DNA of 64,000 bases from Streptomyces sp. WM6386 (GTDB lineage: Bacteria; Actinomycetota; Actinomycetes; Streptomycetales; Streptomycetaceae): positions 30,000-93,999 of the forward strand of contig NZ_JXTE01000025.1 of the NCBI RefSeq assembly GCF_000972385.1, in the 5' to 3' direction. Both the position numbers and the translations under genes were made by a program. This document shows, one piece after another, positions 42,114 through 50,967 of this stretch (positions are counted from its first letter, which is position 1; each line of letters starts with the position of its first letter). The notes below the pieces were generated by a model. That model searched no databases. It was given only the letters and a program-made list of their open reading frames with translations, and was not told the DNA's origin.

Positions 42114-43273
42114 CGCATCCCCATCGCCCGCGCGACCACGCCGCGCAGAATCTCGTTGGTGCCGCCACGCAGCGTGAAGCCGGGGGCGTGCAGCACGGCA
42201 TCGGCGAGCAGCCGGGGCAGGCCGGCAGCGGACGGATCGGGTTCGGTACGCGTCAGCAGCCGCGCGGTGTCGGTGATCTCGTTCTCCAGCCGGGTCCCCA
42301 GATCCTTCACGAGCGCGGCGGCAACGTCCGGCACCTCCCCCCTGTCGAGCGCCGCCGCGACCGACAGCGACAGGCGACGCAGCGTCCACATCCTGGAGAC
42401 GAGGCGGCCGAGTTCACGCTGCCCCGCGCCGCCTTGCCCGACGAGCTCGTCCACGAGGGCGGTCAGCAGCGGGAAGGTGGACAGGAAGCGCTCGGAACCG
42501 CTTCGTTCGAAGGCGAGTTCCGACGTGGCCTGCCGCCAGCCCTCTCCGATGGTGCCGAGCACCATGTCGTCCGGGACGAAGACGCCGTCCATCACGACTT
42601 CGTTGAAGTGGTGCTCACCGGTGATCAGCCGGATCGGTCTGATCGTGACGCCGGGTGCGGACAGTTCGACGACGAACTGGGACAGCCCCGCATGCCGGTT
42701 CCGTCCTTCCGGAGGTGAACTGCGGGCCAGGACGAAGAAGGCGTGCGCGTGGTGGGCGCCGCTCGTCCACACCTTGGTGCCGGTGATCTCCCAGCCGCCG
42801 TCGACCCGTTCGGCCCGGCTGCGTACGGCCGCGAGGTCCGAACCGGCGTCCGGCTCGCTCAGCCCGATGGCGAAGTAGCACTCGCCACGGGCGATGCCGG
42901 GCAGATAGCGCTCTCGCAGCTCGGGCGTTCCATAGCGGAGCAGGGCGGGTGCGGTCTGCCGGTCGGCGACCCAGTGGGCCGCTACGGGGGCACCGGCGGC
43001 GAGCAGTTCCTCGGTGACGACGTAACGTTCCAGAGCGGTGCGGCCCTGGCCGCCGTACTCCTGGGGGATCGTCATGCCGAGCCAGCCACGCGTGCCGAGG
43101 CGCCGGCTGAAGTCTTCGTCCCAGCCGGAGAGCCAGCTGTCACAGCGCGGCTCGAAGGTCCCGTCGGCCAGCTCGGCGGCGAGGAACTCCCGTATATCAC
43201 CGCGTAGTTCTGCAGCGCGTCCGCCGAGCCGGGCCGGTGCCGGGACGAGGGCCGGGACGGTGAGCGCGGCCAT
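42110..43273 (-). CDS. Acyl-CoA dehydrogenase, first subunit of a heteromeric enzyme
   Basis: 387 residues with clear family blocks: YFAIGLSEPDAGSDLAAVRS (flavin-binding loop), WEITGTKVWTSGAHHAHAFF and GGTNEILRGVVAR near the C-terminus. It oxidises an acyl-CoA to the 2-enoyl-CoA with FAD. The start shares a base with the thiolase stop (TGATG), and the stop overlaps the second subunit gene. An alpha2beta2 assembly is inferred from this coupling and from known steroid-type enzymes. Confidence 0.92.
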   Translation of the reverse strand: MAALTVPALVPAPARLGGRAAELRGDIREFLAAELADGTFEPRCDSWLSGWDEDFSRRLGTRGWLGMTIPQEYGGQGRTALERYVVTEELLAAGAPVAAHWVADRQTAPALLRYGTPELRERYLPGIARGECYFAIGLSEPDAGSDLAAVRSRAERVDGGWEITGTKVWTSGAHHAHAFFVLARSSPPEGRNRHAGLSQFVVELSAPGVTIRPIRLITGEHHFNEVVMDGVFVPDDMVLGTIGEGWRQATSELAFERSGSERFLSTFPLLTALVDELVGQGGAGQRELGRLVSRMWTLRRLSLSVAAALDRGEVPDVAAALVKDLGTRLENEITDTARLLTRTEPDPSAAGLPRLLADAVLHAPGFTLRGGTNEILRGVVARAMGMR

Positions 43274-44463
43274 CAGGCGTCTCCCAGCCGTTCGATCACC
43301 GTGGCGTTCGCCATGCCCCCGGCCTCGCACATCGTCTGCAGACCGTAGCGGCCGCCGGTGGCCTCCAGCGCGTGCACCATGGTGGTCATCAGCCGGGCCC
43401 CCGACGCGCCGAGCGGGTGGCCCAGGGCGATCGCGCCGCCTCGCGGGTTGAGCCGCTCGGGATCGGCTTCGGTCTCCGCCAGCCAGGCGAGCGGCACGGG
43501 GGCGAATGCCTCGTTGACCTCGAAGTGGTCGATGTCCTGGATGGTCAGACCGGCTCGCGCGAGAACCTTCTCGGTGGCCGGTATCGGCCCGGTGAGCATG
43601 GTGATCGGGTCGTCGGAGACGACAGCGAAGGCGTGAAAACGCGCAAGCGGACGCAGACCCAGCTGCTCGGCGCGCCACTCGCTCATCACAAGGAGGGCGC
43701 TGGCCCCGTCCGCGAGCGAAGAGGAATTCCCCGCCGTCACAGACCAGTCGATCTCGGGGAAACGTGCCCGCATCTCGTCGCTGCGGAACGACGGTGCCAG
43801 CCGGGCGAGGGCATCGGCGGACGTACCGGGCCGGATCGTCTCATCGGCGGTGACCACGGTCCCGTCAGGGGTGGAGATCGGGACGATCTCGGCGTCGTAC
43901 GCCCCGGATTCCGCGGCCTGTGCCGCTCGCTGCTGGGACCTCAGGGCGTACGCGTCGATCTGGTCACGCGTCAACTTCCACTTCGCGGCGACAAGTTCGG
44001 CCGATATGCCCTGCGGGACCAGACCGGGCGCGTACCGGGCGCTCGCCGTCGGGCCGAAAGGGTCACCCCCCATCCGGGCGGATCCCATGGGGACGCGGCT
44101 CATCGACTCGATACCGCCGACCACGGCGATGTCGTACGCCCCGGCCATGATGCCCTGCGCGGCGAAATGCGCGGCCTGCTGACTCGACCCGCACCGGCGG
44201 TCGATGGTGACGGCGGGGACGTGTTCGGGCAGGCCGGCGGCCAGCCAGGCCCAGCGGCCCGGCGTTCCCGACTGATCCGCCGCCTGACTGACGCAGCCGA
44301 CGAGCACGTCGTCGACCTCGCCCGGATCAATGTCGTTGCGGGCCATCAGGGCCTTGAAGACCTGGGCCAGCAGATCGACGGCGTGCAGCGACGAGAGCGC
44401 GCCGCCGGGTTTGCCGCGCCCGGTCGGGGAGCGCACGGCGTCCACGATCACAGCGGTTTGCAT
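43273..44463 (-). CDS. Thiolase (acetyl-CoA acyltransferase)
   Basis: 396 residues. All three catalytic residues are present: Cys91 (DRRCGSSQQA), His349 (ALGHPLGASG) and Cys379 (CEAGGMANATV). It cleaves a 3-oxoacyl-CoA in the last beta-oxidation step. In contrast, the thiolase-like protein at 17461 lacks the nucleophile. It is second in the operon after the acyl-CoA synthetase, 13 bases downstream of it. Confidence 0.95.
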   Translation of the reverse strand: MQTAVIVDAVRSPTGRGKPGGALSSLHAVDLLAQVFKALMARNDIDPGEVDDVLVGCVSQAADQSGTPGRWAWLAAGLPEHVPAVTIDRRCGSSQQAAHFAAQGIMAGAYDIAVVGGIESMSRVPMGSARMGGDPFGPTASARYAPGLVPQGISAELVAAKWKLTRDQIDAYALRSQQRAAQAAESGAYDAEIVPISTPDGTVVTADETIRPGTSADALARLAPSFRSDEMRARFPEIDWSVTAGNSSSLADGASALLVMSEWRAEQLGLRPLARFHAFAVVSDDPITMLTGPIPATEKVLARAGLTIQDIDHFEVNEAFAPVPLAWLAETEADPERLNPRGGAIALGHPLGASGARLMTTMVHALEATGGRYGLQTMCEAGGMANATVIERLGDA

Positions 44464-44476
44464 GGTGTGCCTTCCG

Positions 44477-45958
44477 TCAGGCGTGAGAGGTCCGCAGTGC
44501 CGCCCGTACCGTGTCGGCGACCTGACGACGGGCGAGTTTGCCGAGGTCGCTGTAAGGGAGGCCGGGGACCAGGACGACGATGTCGGGGGTCTTGGAGCTG
44601 CGCAGTACGGCTCGTACGTGCTCCCGCAGCTCATCGGAAGTGGGCGGGGCGATCTCCGCAGTGGGAACGACGGCGGCCGCGATGCGCTCGCCCCACTCCT
44701 CGTCGGGCAGACCGGTCACGGCGGCATCGGCAACGGCCGGATGCGTGCGCAGCACCTCTTCGATCTCGGCGGGGGCGATGTTCTCCCCACCGCGGATGAT
44801 CGTGTCGTCCGCGCGCCCCAGGACGAACAGGTATCCGTCGGTGTCCACGTACGCGCGGTCCCGGGTGTGGAACCATCCTCCGGGTTCCCGGGCTCCGGAG
44901 ACACCGAGGTACTCGCCGGAGACCTGGTCGCCCCGCACCCACAGGGCGCCGGGCTCACCGGGCGGCAGTGGCGCGCCGTTCTCGTCGCGGACCTGGGCCT
45001 CGACGCCGGGGACGATCCGCCCCGCCGATCCGAGCCGGGCCGGCTCCCGGTGGTCCTCCGGGCCGAGCAGGGCGATGGTCGAGCTGGTCTCGGTGAGGCC
45101 GTACGCGTTGACGAAACCGGTGTCCGGGAACAGCCGGAGCGCGCGCTCGATCACCGGGGCGGGCATGGGCGCACCCCCGTACGCGAGCGACGTGAGCGTC
45201 GGCACGTCCGCGGGATCGTCGCCGAGGTACTCGGTGATGCGGGCGAGCATGGTCGGTACGACGAGTGCGTGGGTGATGCCCTCGTCCCGGGCGGCGGCCA
45301 GCCAGCTGCCGGGGTCGAAGGAGGGGAGGTGGACCACCCGGCGGCCCGCGTAGAGGTTGCTCACCGTGTTGGAGACTCCGGCCACATGGTACGGCGGCAC
45401 GCTGACCAGCGCGGCCTCCGTCTGGCCCGCCCCCGCGAAGTCGACGGTGGAGAGTACGTACGAGGTCAGGTGGCTGTGCCGGAGGACGGCCGCCTTGGGT
45501 GCTGCGGTGGTGCCGCTGGTGTAGAGCAGCAGTGCGATGGGGTCGGCCTCGGTCGCGGGGGCCGGCTCGGGTGCCTCCCCGGCCGTACTGTCCAGCCATT
45601 CCTGGGGCGTCAGTCGAACCGGCAGGTCGCCCAGCCTAGCGGCGCTCGCGTCGTCGGCGATGACCAGCGCCGGCTCGTGTGCGGCGACCAGTTCCCGCAA
45701 CCGTTCCGAGCCGAGCCGGTAGTTGAGCGGGACCACCGGTACACCGGCTGCGGCCCCGGAGAAGAGCGCCACGGCGAAGGCCGCCCCGTTCCCGGCGAGG
45801 TACACCACGGACCGGGCCCCGGATCGCCTGATCAATGCGGCACCGGACAGCGCGCGCGTGTGCAGTTCCGCGGCGGTGACGCCGCCCTGCGGGCTTCCCA
45901 GCACGACACGATCACCGAAGCCCGAGGCCGCCATCTCCAACAGCAGGGACAGATTCAT
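44477..45958 (-). CDS. AMP-dependent acyl-CoA synthetase
   Basis: 493 residues. The ATP-binding loop is LLLYTSGTTAAPKAAV, A5 is NAYGLTETSS, and GRADDTIIRGGENIAPAEIE is the hinge region. The C-terminal catalytic lysine is in LGKLARRQVAD. It activates a carboxylic acid intermediate with ATP and CoA. It is paralogous to the degenerate homologue at 12540. It is first in the operon synthetase-thiolase-two dehydrogenases, directly under the best palindrome copy, 2 bases from its ATG. Confidence 0.95.
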   Translation of the reverse strand: MNLSLLLEMAASGFGDRVVLGSPQGGVTAAELHTRALSGAALIRRSGARSVVYLAGNGAAFAVALFSGAAAGVPVVPLNYRLGSERLRELVAAHEPALVIADDASAARLGDLPVRLTPQEWLDSTAGEAPEPAPATEADPIALLLYTSGTTAAPKAAVLRHSHLTSYVLSTVDFAGAGQTEAALVSVPPYHVAGVSNTVSNLYAGRRVVHLPSFDPGSWLAAARDEGITHALVVPTMLARITEYLGDDPADVPTLTSLAYGGAPMPAPVIERALRLFPDTGFVNAYGLTETSSTIALLGPEDHREPARLGSAGRIVPGVEAQVRDENGAPLPPGEPGALWVRGDQVSGEYLGVSGAREPGGWFHTRDRAYVDTDGYLFVLGRADDTIIRGGENIAPAEIEEVLRTHPAVADAAVTGLPDEEWGERIAAAVVPTAEIAPPTSDELREHVRAVLRSSKTPDIVVLVPGLPYSDLGKLARRQVADTVRAALRTSHA

Positions 45959-45960
45959 GT

Positions 45961-45984
45961 GAACAGAATAATCAGTTTCTGTTC
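45961..45984. promoter_or_regulatory. 24-bp palindrome, best copy (copy 10)
   Basis: Perfect 8-bp arms GAACAGAA and TTCTGTTC flank 8 bases. It starts 2 bases upstream of the synthetase ATG at 45958, so a bound repressor would cover the start. This copy defines the ends of the motif used for the other sites. Confidence 0.75.
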
Positions 45985-46023
45985 CTTTCGTCTACCATGC
46001 CTCGAAGGCTCACCCTTCGCGGC

Positions 46024-46806
46024 TCAGCGACCCTCGAAGACCGGCTTGCGCTTCTCCCGGAACGCCGTGTAAGCCTCCTGCGAATCGCGCGTGGACTGGA
46101 CAACGGCCTGGTGGGAGGAGATCAGGTCCAGAGCGGAACGCAGATCCGACGTCTGCCCCTGGCGAAGGGCCCGCTTGATGAGCCGGATGGCCACCGGCGG
46201 GCCGTCCGCCAGCCTGCGGGCGAAGGCGTACACCTCGCGGAGGAGTTCGGCATCGGGATGCACGTGAGTGACCAGACCGACGCGCAGCGCCTCCTCGGCA
46301 TCCACGAAGTCGCCGGTCCACAGCAGTTCCAGCGCCTTGGCCGCGCCCACAAGCCGTGGCAGGTAGTAGCACCCGCCGTCTCCGGGAACGAGTCCGACGC
46401 GTACGTAACCCTCGGAGAACCTCGCCGACCGCGCGGCGAAGCGGATGTCACACATCAGCGCCATGTCCATCCCGGCTCCGACCGCTACCCCGTTCACAGC
46501 CGCCAGCACCGGCTTGTCCAGGTCTTCCAGGGCCAGCGCGACCCGGTGCACCCGATCGGTGAGCAGCTCCTTGTCGGCCAGCACGGACGTCCGCCCGCCG
46601 GTGAAGTCGTCCAGATCCACGCCGGAGCAGAAGGCGTCGCCTGCCCCGGTCAACACCACGACGCGCACTTCGGCGTCCGTACGGGCCTCGGCGAGCGCCG
46701 CCGCCCAGGCATCCACCATGGCCAGGGTGAACGCGTTCTTCCGCTGGGGTCGGTTCAGCCGGATCGTCGCGATCCCGTCAGCAACCTGGTATTCCAAATC
46801 GGCCAT
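46024..46806 (-). CDS. Enoyl-CoA hydratase/isomerase family protein
   Basis: 260 residues of the crotonase fold. FCSGVDLDDFTGG and NGVAVGAGMDMALMCDIRFA form the oxyanion hole. The catalytic region reads FSEGYVRVGLVPGDGG, with Glu in FSEG. It is the last gene of a unit with an SDR (46861) and the broken F420-type gene. It probably hydrates an enoyl-CoA in the beta-oxidation branch. Confidence 0.9.
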   Translation of the reverse strand: MADLEYQVADGIATIRLNRPQRKNAFTLAMVDAWAAALAEARTDAEVRVVVLTGAGDAFCSGVDLDDFTGGRTSVLADKELLTDRVHRVALALEDLDKPVLAAVNGVAVGAGMDMALMCDIRFAARSARFSEGYVRVGLVPGDGGCYYLPRLVGAAKALELLWTGDFVDAEEALRVGLVTHVHPDAELLREVYAFARRLADGPPVAIRLIKRALRQGQTSDLRSALDLISSHQAVVQSTRDSQEAYTAFREKRKPVFEGR

Positions 46807-46860
46807 CGCACAACTCCTGATGAGATCTTCGAAAGGCGGTAAGCGGCCTGATATCCGCCG

Positions 46861-47643
46861 TCAGGTGCCGGGCGGACGGCTCTGGTAGCGCGGCAGATGC
46901 TGACCCCCGTCGACGTGGATCGTCTCGCCTGTCACCCAGCACGAGTCCTCCGTGGCCAGGAACACCGCGACGGGCGCGACATCCTTCTCCGGGTCGCCGA
47001 CCCGGCCGAGCGGATTGATCGAGGCGGCCATCTCGGCGAAGCCCGGGTTCGCCGCGGCGAGATCCTCGAAGACGCTGCCGGCGGCGCTGGGCGCGATCAG
47101 GTTGACCAGGATTCCGTGGCGGCCCCATTCGGCCGCGGCGGTCCTGGTCAGACCGCGCACGGCATCCTTGGTCGCGTTGTAGTCGGCATGCAGCCAGGCG
47201 GCCGCCTCGGCATCGATCGAGTAGAGATTGATGACGCGGCCGCCGCCCTGGTCCCGCATCACGGGGAAAGCCGCCTGCATGGCCCACCAGGTGCCCCACA
47301 GACCTGTGCGCAGGACACCGTCGAGCATGTCGTCCGTCTTCTGCTCCAGCAGGACATTCGGGGACAGGGCTATCGCGTTGTTGACGAGCACGTCCAGTCG
47401 GCCGAATCGATCAGTAGTCGCACGGACCGCGGAGAGGACGTCCGCCTTGCGTCCGACGTCGGCGAGCGCGAGGACCGCGGTGCCGACGTCCTGGATCTCC
47501 GCGACGGTCCGGGCACCCGCTTCCTCGTCGACCTCGGCGATCACCACCGCCGCGCCCTCGCGCGCGTATGCCCGGGCGATCCCCCGCCCGATCCCCTTAC
47601 CGCCGCCCGTGACCAGGGCCACCTTGCCGTCGAGTCTGCCCAC
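46861..47643 (-). CDS. Short-chain dehydrogenase/reductase
   Basis: 260 residues. TGGGKGIGRGIARAYAREG is the cofactor site and YNATK the catalytic motif. NNAIALSPN is the usual NNAG variant. It may act on a 3-hydroxyacyl-CoA or a ring alcohol. It is read from the promoter near 48540 together with the genes around it. Confidence 0.9.
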   Translation of the reverse strand: MGRLDGKVALVTGGGKGIGRGIARAYAREGAAVVIAEVDEEAGARTVAEIQDVGTAVLALADVGRKADVLSAVRATTDRFGRLDVLVNNAIALSPNVLLEQKTDDMLDGVLRTGLWGTWWAMQAAFPVMRDQGGGRVINLYSIDAEAAAWLHADYNATKDAVRGLTRTAAAEWGRHGILVNLIAPSAAGSVFEDLAAANPGFAEMAASINPLGRVGDPEKDVAPVAVFLATEDSCWVTGETIHVDGGQHLPRYQSRPPGT

Positions 47644-47653
47644 CGGACGCTCC

Positions 47654-48476
47654 TCAGTACCGCACGGCCGCGCTGAGGCGGGTCAGCATGCCCTCGGGAT
47701 CGACGTTGCCGGGCAGCGGGGCGAGCAGACAAGAGACTCCCAGCTTCTCCAGCTCGTCGGCGTAGGCCCGCACCTCCTGCGGGCTCCCCGTCACTCCCCT
47801 CAGTCCGACGAGGAAGTCGGTCAGTCCCAGCTCCTCCACCAGGCGCGCCTGAGGGCTCCCGACCACCACGTGCACGGTGGGGTCGTACCGTCGTTCCAAC
47901 TCCTCGACCGCGCCCAGGAGCTCGGGTGGAACGATCGCCCGCATGTGCGCGGACTTCAGACCCATGCCACCGGTCGCCGCGAGGAAGGCACTGATGTCGT
48001 GATCGGCCTCGGCGCGGCTGTCCCGTACGGACACGAAGCCCATTCCCCAGAAGTCGATCGCGTCCGGATCCCGCCCCGCGTCCCGCGCGGCAGCGCGGAC
48101 CGTGTCGATCTTCTGGGCCACGAGGTCGAGCGAGAGTCCGACACCGATGACGACTCCGTCGGCGAGCTCGCCGGCCAGCCGCAGCGCGCGGGGGCCGTCG
48201 GCCGCAAGGTAGAGGGGCAGGGGGCGGGCACGCGTCAGTGGAGGCGGCACTCGCGGTAGCGGCGGGATGCCGCAGAAAGGGCGCGGTGACCATGGTGGCC
48301 AGCGTGGCGGTCCTCGTCTCCTGTGCCGCCACCGTCAGCGACACATAGATGTCATGCCAGGCCGCAGGCGAGTCCCCGACGCCGATCACCTCATAACCCA
48401 GTTCCTCCGCCAGGCGCACCTGTCGACGGAAATGAGCGACGTCGTCACCCCACAGCACAACCGTCCCGAGCCGCAT
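47654..48476 (-). pseudogene. Luciferase-like (F420-dependent type) oxidoreductase with internal deletion and frameshift
   Basis: The N-terminal part from ATG 48476 (GGGAGG upstream) encodes MRLGTVVLWGDDVAHFRRQV, then EELGYEVIGVGDSPAAWHD and APFLRHPAATASAAS. The C-terminal part, in another frame from about 48250, encodes PLTRARPLPLYLAADGPRAL through the normal end (GMLTRLSAAVRY) at 47654. The middle, roughly 70-90 residues in related enzymes, is missing at the junction. The two parts would give 277 residues instead of about 340. It is very probably inactive. Confidence 0.75.
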
Positions 48477-48541
48477 GCCGATTCCTCCCAGGTGTCTCGC
48501 CGCATGAGCCGACTTGACGTAGTCGCCAGACGGAACGCACT

Positions 48542-48566
48542 ATACTGAAACAGTAATATCTGTTCA
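48542..48566. promoter_or_regulatory. 24-bp palindrome variant between divergent LLM and extradiol genes (copy 11)
   Basis: TGAAACAG and CTGTTCA arms around TAATAT (48546-48566). The right half TATCTGTTC is identical to the copy at 14317. It is 34 bases upstream of the extradiol dioxygenase start and 66 from the divergent start. Confidence 0.55.
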
Positions 48567-48599
48567 ACAGCAGATCTGCCTGCGAGAGGAAGAGGCGCG

Positions 48600-49520
48600 A
48601 TGGACATCTTGGGTATCGGCTACGTCGGAGTTGAGTCGCCCAACTACCGGGACTGGACCACTTTCGGTCCCGAGATCCTCGGATTCGAACTCGCGGCCGC
48701 CCGGGAGGGTGACGAGACCGTGTACCTGCGGATGGACGACCGCCGGTACCGCATCGCGGTCCACCCGGGAGAATCGGAACAACTGGCCTACATCGGCTGG
48801 GAGATCCCCAACCGCCCCGCGTACGACGCGGCGGTCGCCAAGCTCCAGGACGCCGGTGTCGAGGTCACCGTCGGTGACGCGGAACTGGCCGAGAAGCGCG
48901 GGGTGACGGAGCTCGTCCGGTTCAAGGACCCGGTCGGCTACCAGCACGAGCTGTTCTACGGCCAGAAGTTCACCCAGCGCTCCTTCGTCCCCGGTCGCCG
49001 GCACGCCGGTTTCGTCGCCGACGAGCTGGGCGTCGGGCACCTGGTCCTGATCGTCCCCGAGTACCCGCCGGAGCTCGACGACTTCCTGGCGAACGTCATG
49101 GGCTTCCGCTGGTTCGGCCACGGCATGAACGGCCATCGAGGACAGATCGGCTTCTGGGCCACCAACCTCACCACGCTCAGCCACAACATCGCCTACGGCA
49201 CGATCCCCGGCCACCGGGGCCTGCACCACATCGGCATCGGCGTCAACGACCTGGACGACGTCGGCATCGCCCACGACCTGGTCCAGGAGCGCGGGACCGG
49301 CATGGTGTACTCGCTGGGCAAGCACACCCAGGACCCGGTGATCTCCTTCTACCCGATCACCCCGAGCGGCTTCGCCGTCGAGTACATCAACGGCGGGATC
49401 ACCGCCCCCGACTGGGGGCTGATCAGCGAGCGCAACCCGGAGAACCTGAGCGTCTGGGGACACAGGCCGGTCTCCCCCGGCCTGCCCAAGAGCGTGGCAC
49501 CGGTGGCCAGGACCGACTGA
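48600..49520 (+). CDS. Type I extradiol ring-cleavage dioxygenase (BphC/HsaC-like)
   Basis: 306 residues, two VOC domains. The iron ligands are His147 (GVGHLVL), His210 (LHHIGIG) and Glu261 (AVEYINGG), at almost the same positions as in BphC. Second-sphere residues His195 (SHNIAYG), His242 and Tyr251 are also present. It opens a catechol ring next to the two hydroxyls. A single copy in the window makes it the likely central ring-cleavage step. GAGGAAGAGG precedes the ATG. The promoter region carries the 24-bp palindrome. Confidence 0.94.
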   Translation: MDILGIGYVGVESPNYRDWTTFGPEILGFELAAAREGDETVYLRMDDRRYRIAVHPGESEQLAYIGWEIPNRPAYDAAVAKLQDAGVEVTVGDAELAEKRGVTELVRFKDPVGYQHELFYGQKFTQRSFVPGRRHAGFVADELGVGHLVLIVPEYPPELDDFLANVMGFRWFGHGMNGHRGQIGFWATNLTTLSHNIAYGTIPGHRGLHHIGIGVNDLDDVGIAHDLVQERGTGMVYSLGKHTQDPVISFYPITPSGFAVEYINGGITAPDWGLISERNPENLSVWGHRPVSPGLPKSVAPVARTD

Positions 49521-49538
49521 CGAAGACCGGCTGATCGA

Positions 49539-49586
49539 GACATGACTGTCCCGGGGCGGTAGGCACCGCCCCGGGACAGTCATGTC
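49539..49586. terminator. Bidirectional hairpin between extradiol and acyl-CoA dehydrogenase genes
   Basis: Perfect 22-bp arms (GACATGACTGTCCCGGGGCG ... ) and a 4-base AGGC loop exactly fill the gap between the convergent stops at 49520 and 49587. Confidence 0.9.
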
Positions 49587-50729
49587 TCACAGCCCCAGCG
49601 ACCGCGAGATGATCACCTTCATCACCTCGCTGGACCCGGCCAGGATCCGGGAGACCCTGGCATCGGCGTACGCCCGGGCGATCGGGTACTCCCACATGTA
49701 GCCGTAACCACCGTGCAGTTGCAGGCACCGGTCGACCACACGCCCCTGCATCTCGGTACAGAAGAGCTTCACCACAGCCGCGTCCTCCGGGCTCAGCTCC
49801 TCCCGCTCATGGGCGAGCAGCGCGGTGTCCACCAGCGTCTGGCCGGCCGCGATGTCGGTCGCACAGGCCGCCAGCTCGAAGCGGGTGTTCTGGAACGAGC
49901 CGACGGTGACCCCGGAGACCTTGCGGCCCCCGACGTAGTCCACGGTGCGCGCGAGTGCGGCGCCGGCCGCTGCCTGCGAGGCGACCGCGATGGACAGGCG
50001 CTCCTGAGCGAGGTTGGCGATGAGGTACTCGAACCCGCGGTTCTCCTCGCCCAGCAGATGGCCCACCGGCACCCGCACATCTGTGAAGGACAGTTCCGCC
50101 AGTTCCTGTGCCTTCAGGCCCACCTTCCTTAAGTTCCGGCCCCGCTCGAATCCTGGCATTCCGCGCTCCACCACCAGCAGGCTGATACCGCGGCGCCCGG
50201 CCTCCGGGGCGGTCTTCACGGCGACGATCACCAGGTCGGCGCTGACCGCGTTGGAGATGAAGGTCTTGGTGCCGTTGACGACATAGTGATCGCCGTCCCG
50301 GACCGCCGTGGTGGCGATCGCCTTCAGATCCGACCCGGCCCCCGGCTCGGACATGGCGATCGCGGCGACCGCCTCTCCCGACGCCAGCCGCGGCAGCCAT
50401 CGCTCACGCTGCTCGGGCGTGCAGTACCGCAGGTAGTAGGGCATGCAGATGTCCGTATGCACCCGGAGCCCGCCGAGCCCCACCCCCGCCGCCTGCGCCT
50501 CCTCCGTGATCACGGCGTTGAACAGGTAGGTGGCCGCCCCTCCGCCGCCGTACTCCTCGGGGACCTGCACGCCCAGCAGCCCCAGCTCGCCGGCCCGGGT
50601 CCAAAAGCTGCGGGGCGGCCCGCCCGCCTCCTCCCAGGCCTCGTACTCCGGAGCCACCTCGGACTCGAAGAACGCCCTGACGACCTTGCGAAACGCCTCG
50701 TGGTCGTCGCCGTACACCGTGCGCCGCAC
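49587..50729 (-). CDS. Acyl-CoA dehydrogenase
   Basis: 380 residues. It shows AAIAMSEPGAGSDLKAI, YVVNGTKTFISNA and QLHGGYGYMWEYPIARAYAD, with ILAGSSEVMK at the end. The Glu of the YEGT motif is replaced (LAGS), so the catalytic base is elsewhere, as in isovaleryl/long-chain enzymes. GTG 50729 follows GAGGAGG. It is the last gene of the KorA-KorB-amidohydrolase-small protein-dehydrogenase operon. Confidence 0.92.
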   Translation of the reverse strand: MRRTVYGDDHEAFRKVVRAFFESEVAPEYEAWEEAGGPPRSFWTRAGELGLLGVQVPEEYGGGGAATYLFNAVITEEAQAAGVGLGGLRVHTDICMPYYLRYCTPEQRERWLPRLASGEAVAAIAMSEPGAGSDLKAIATTAVRDGDHYVVNGTKTFISNAVSADLVIVAVKTAPEAGRRGISLLVVERGMPGFERGRNLRKVGLKAQELAELSFTDVRVPVGHLLGEENRGFEYLIANLAQERLSIAVASQAAAGAALARTVDYVGGRKVSGVTVGSFQNTRFELAACATDIAAGQTLVDTALLAHEREELSPEDAAVVKLFCTEMQGRVVDRCLQLHGGYGYMWEYPIARAYADARVSRILAGSSEVMKVIISRSLGL

Positions 50730-50739
50730 CAGTTCCTCC

Positions 50740-50967
50740 TCACGCCCGGCCGACGCCGAGCCGTTCCGCCGCCTTGACCAGGTGATCGAGGCGGCCGCGT
50801 ACGGCCTCCAGTTCGACGGGATGGGCTCCGCCGTCCCGGAGGGTCTGGAGTTCCTGCCGCAAGTCGCGGATGCGCTCGGTGACCCGGGCCTGCGCCTCAC
50901 GGATCGTCAGCAGGTCCGCCTCCTCCGAGAGCGGATCATGCTCGACCGGCTGCTGATCGGTGGTCAT
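50740..50967 (-). CDS. Small charged helical protein of unknown function
   Basis: 75 residues. The middle (EEADLLTIREAQARVTERIR, then DLRQELQTLRDGG) is a heptad-like amphipathic helix, probably a coiled coil. No family is recognised. The ATG shares one base with the amidohydrolase stop (TGATG) and the stop is 10 bases before the dehydrogenase start, so it is a genuine operon member. It might be an assembly or subunit-bridging factor. Confidence 0.7.
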   Translation of the reverse strand: MTTDQQPVEHDPLSEEADLLTIREAQARVTERIRDLRQELQTLRDGGAHPVELEAVRGRLDHLVKAAERLGVGRA

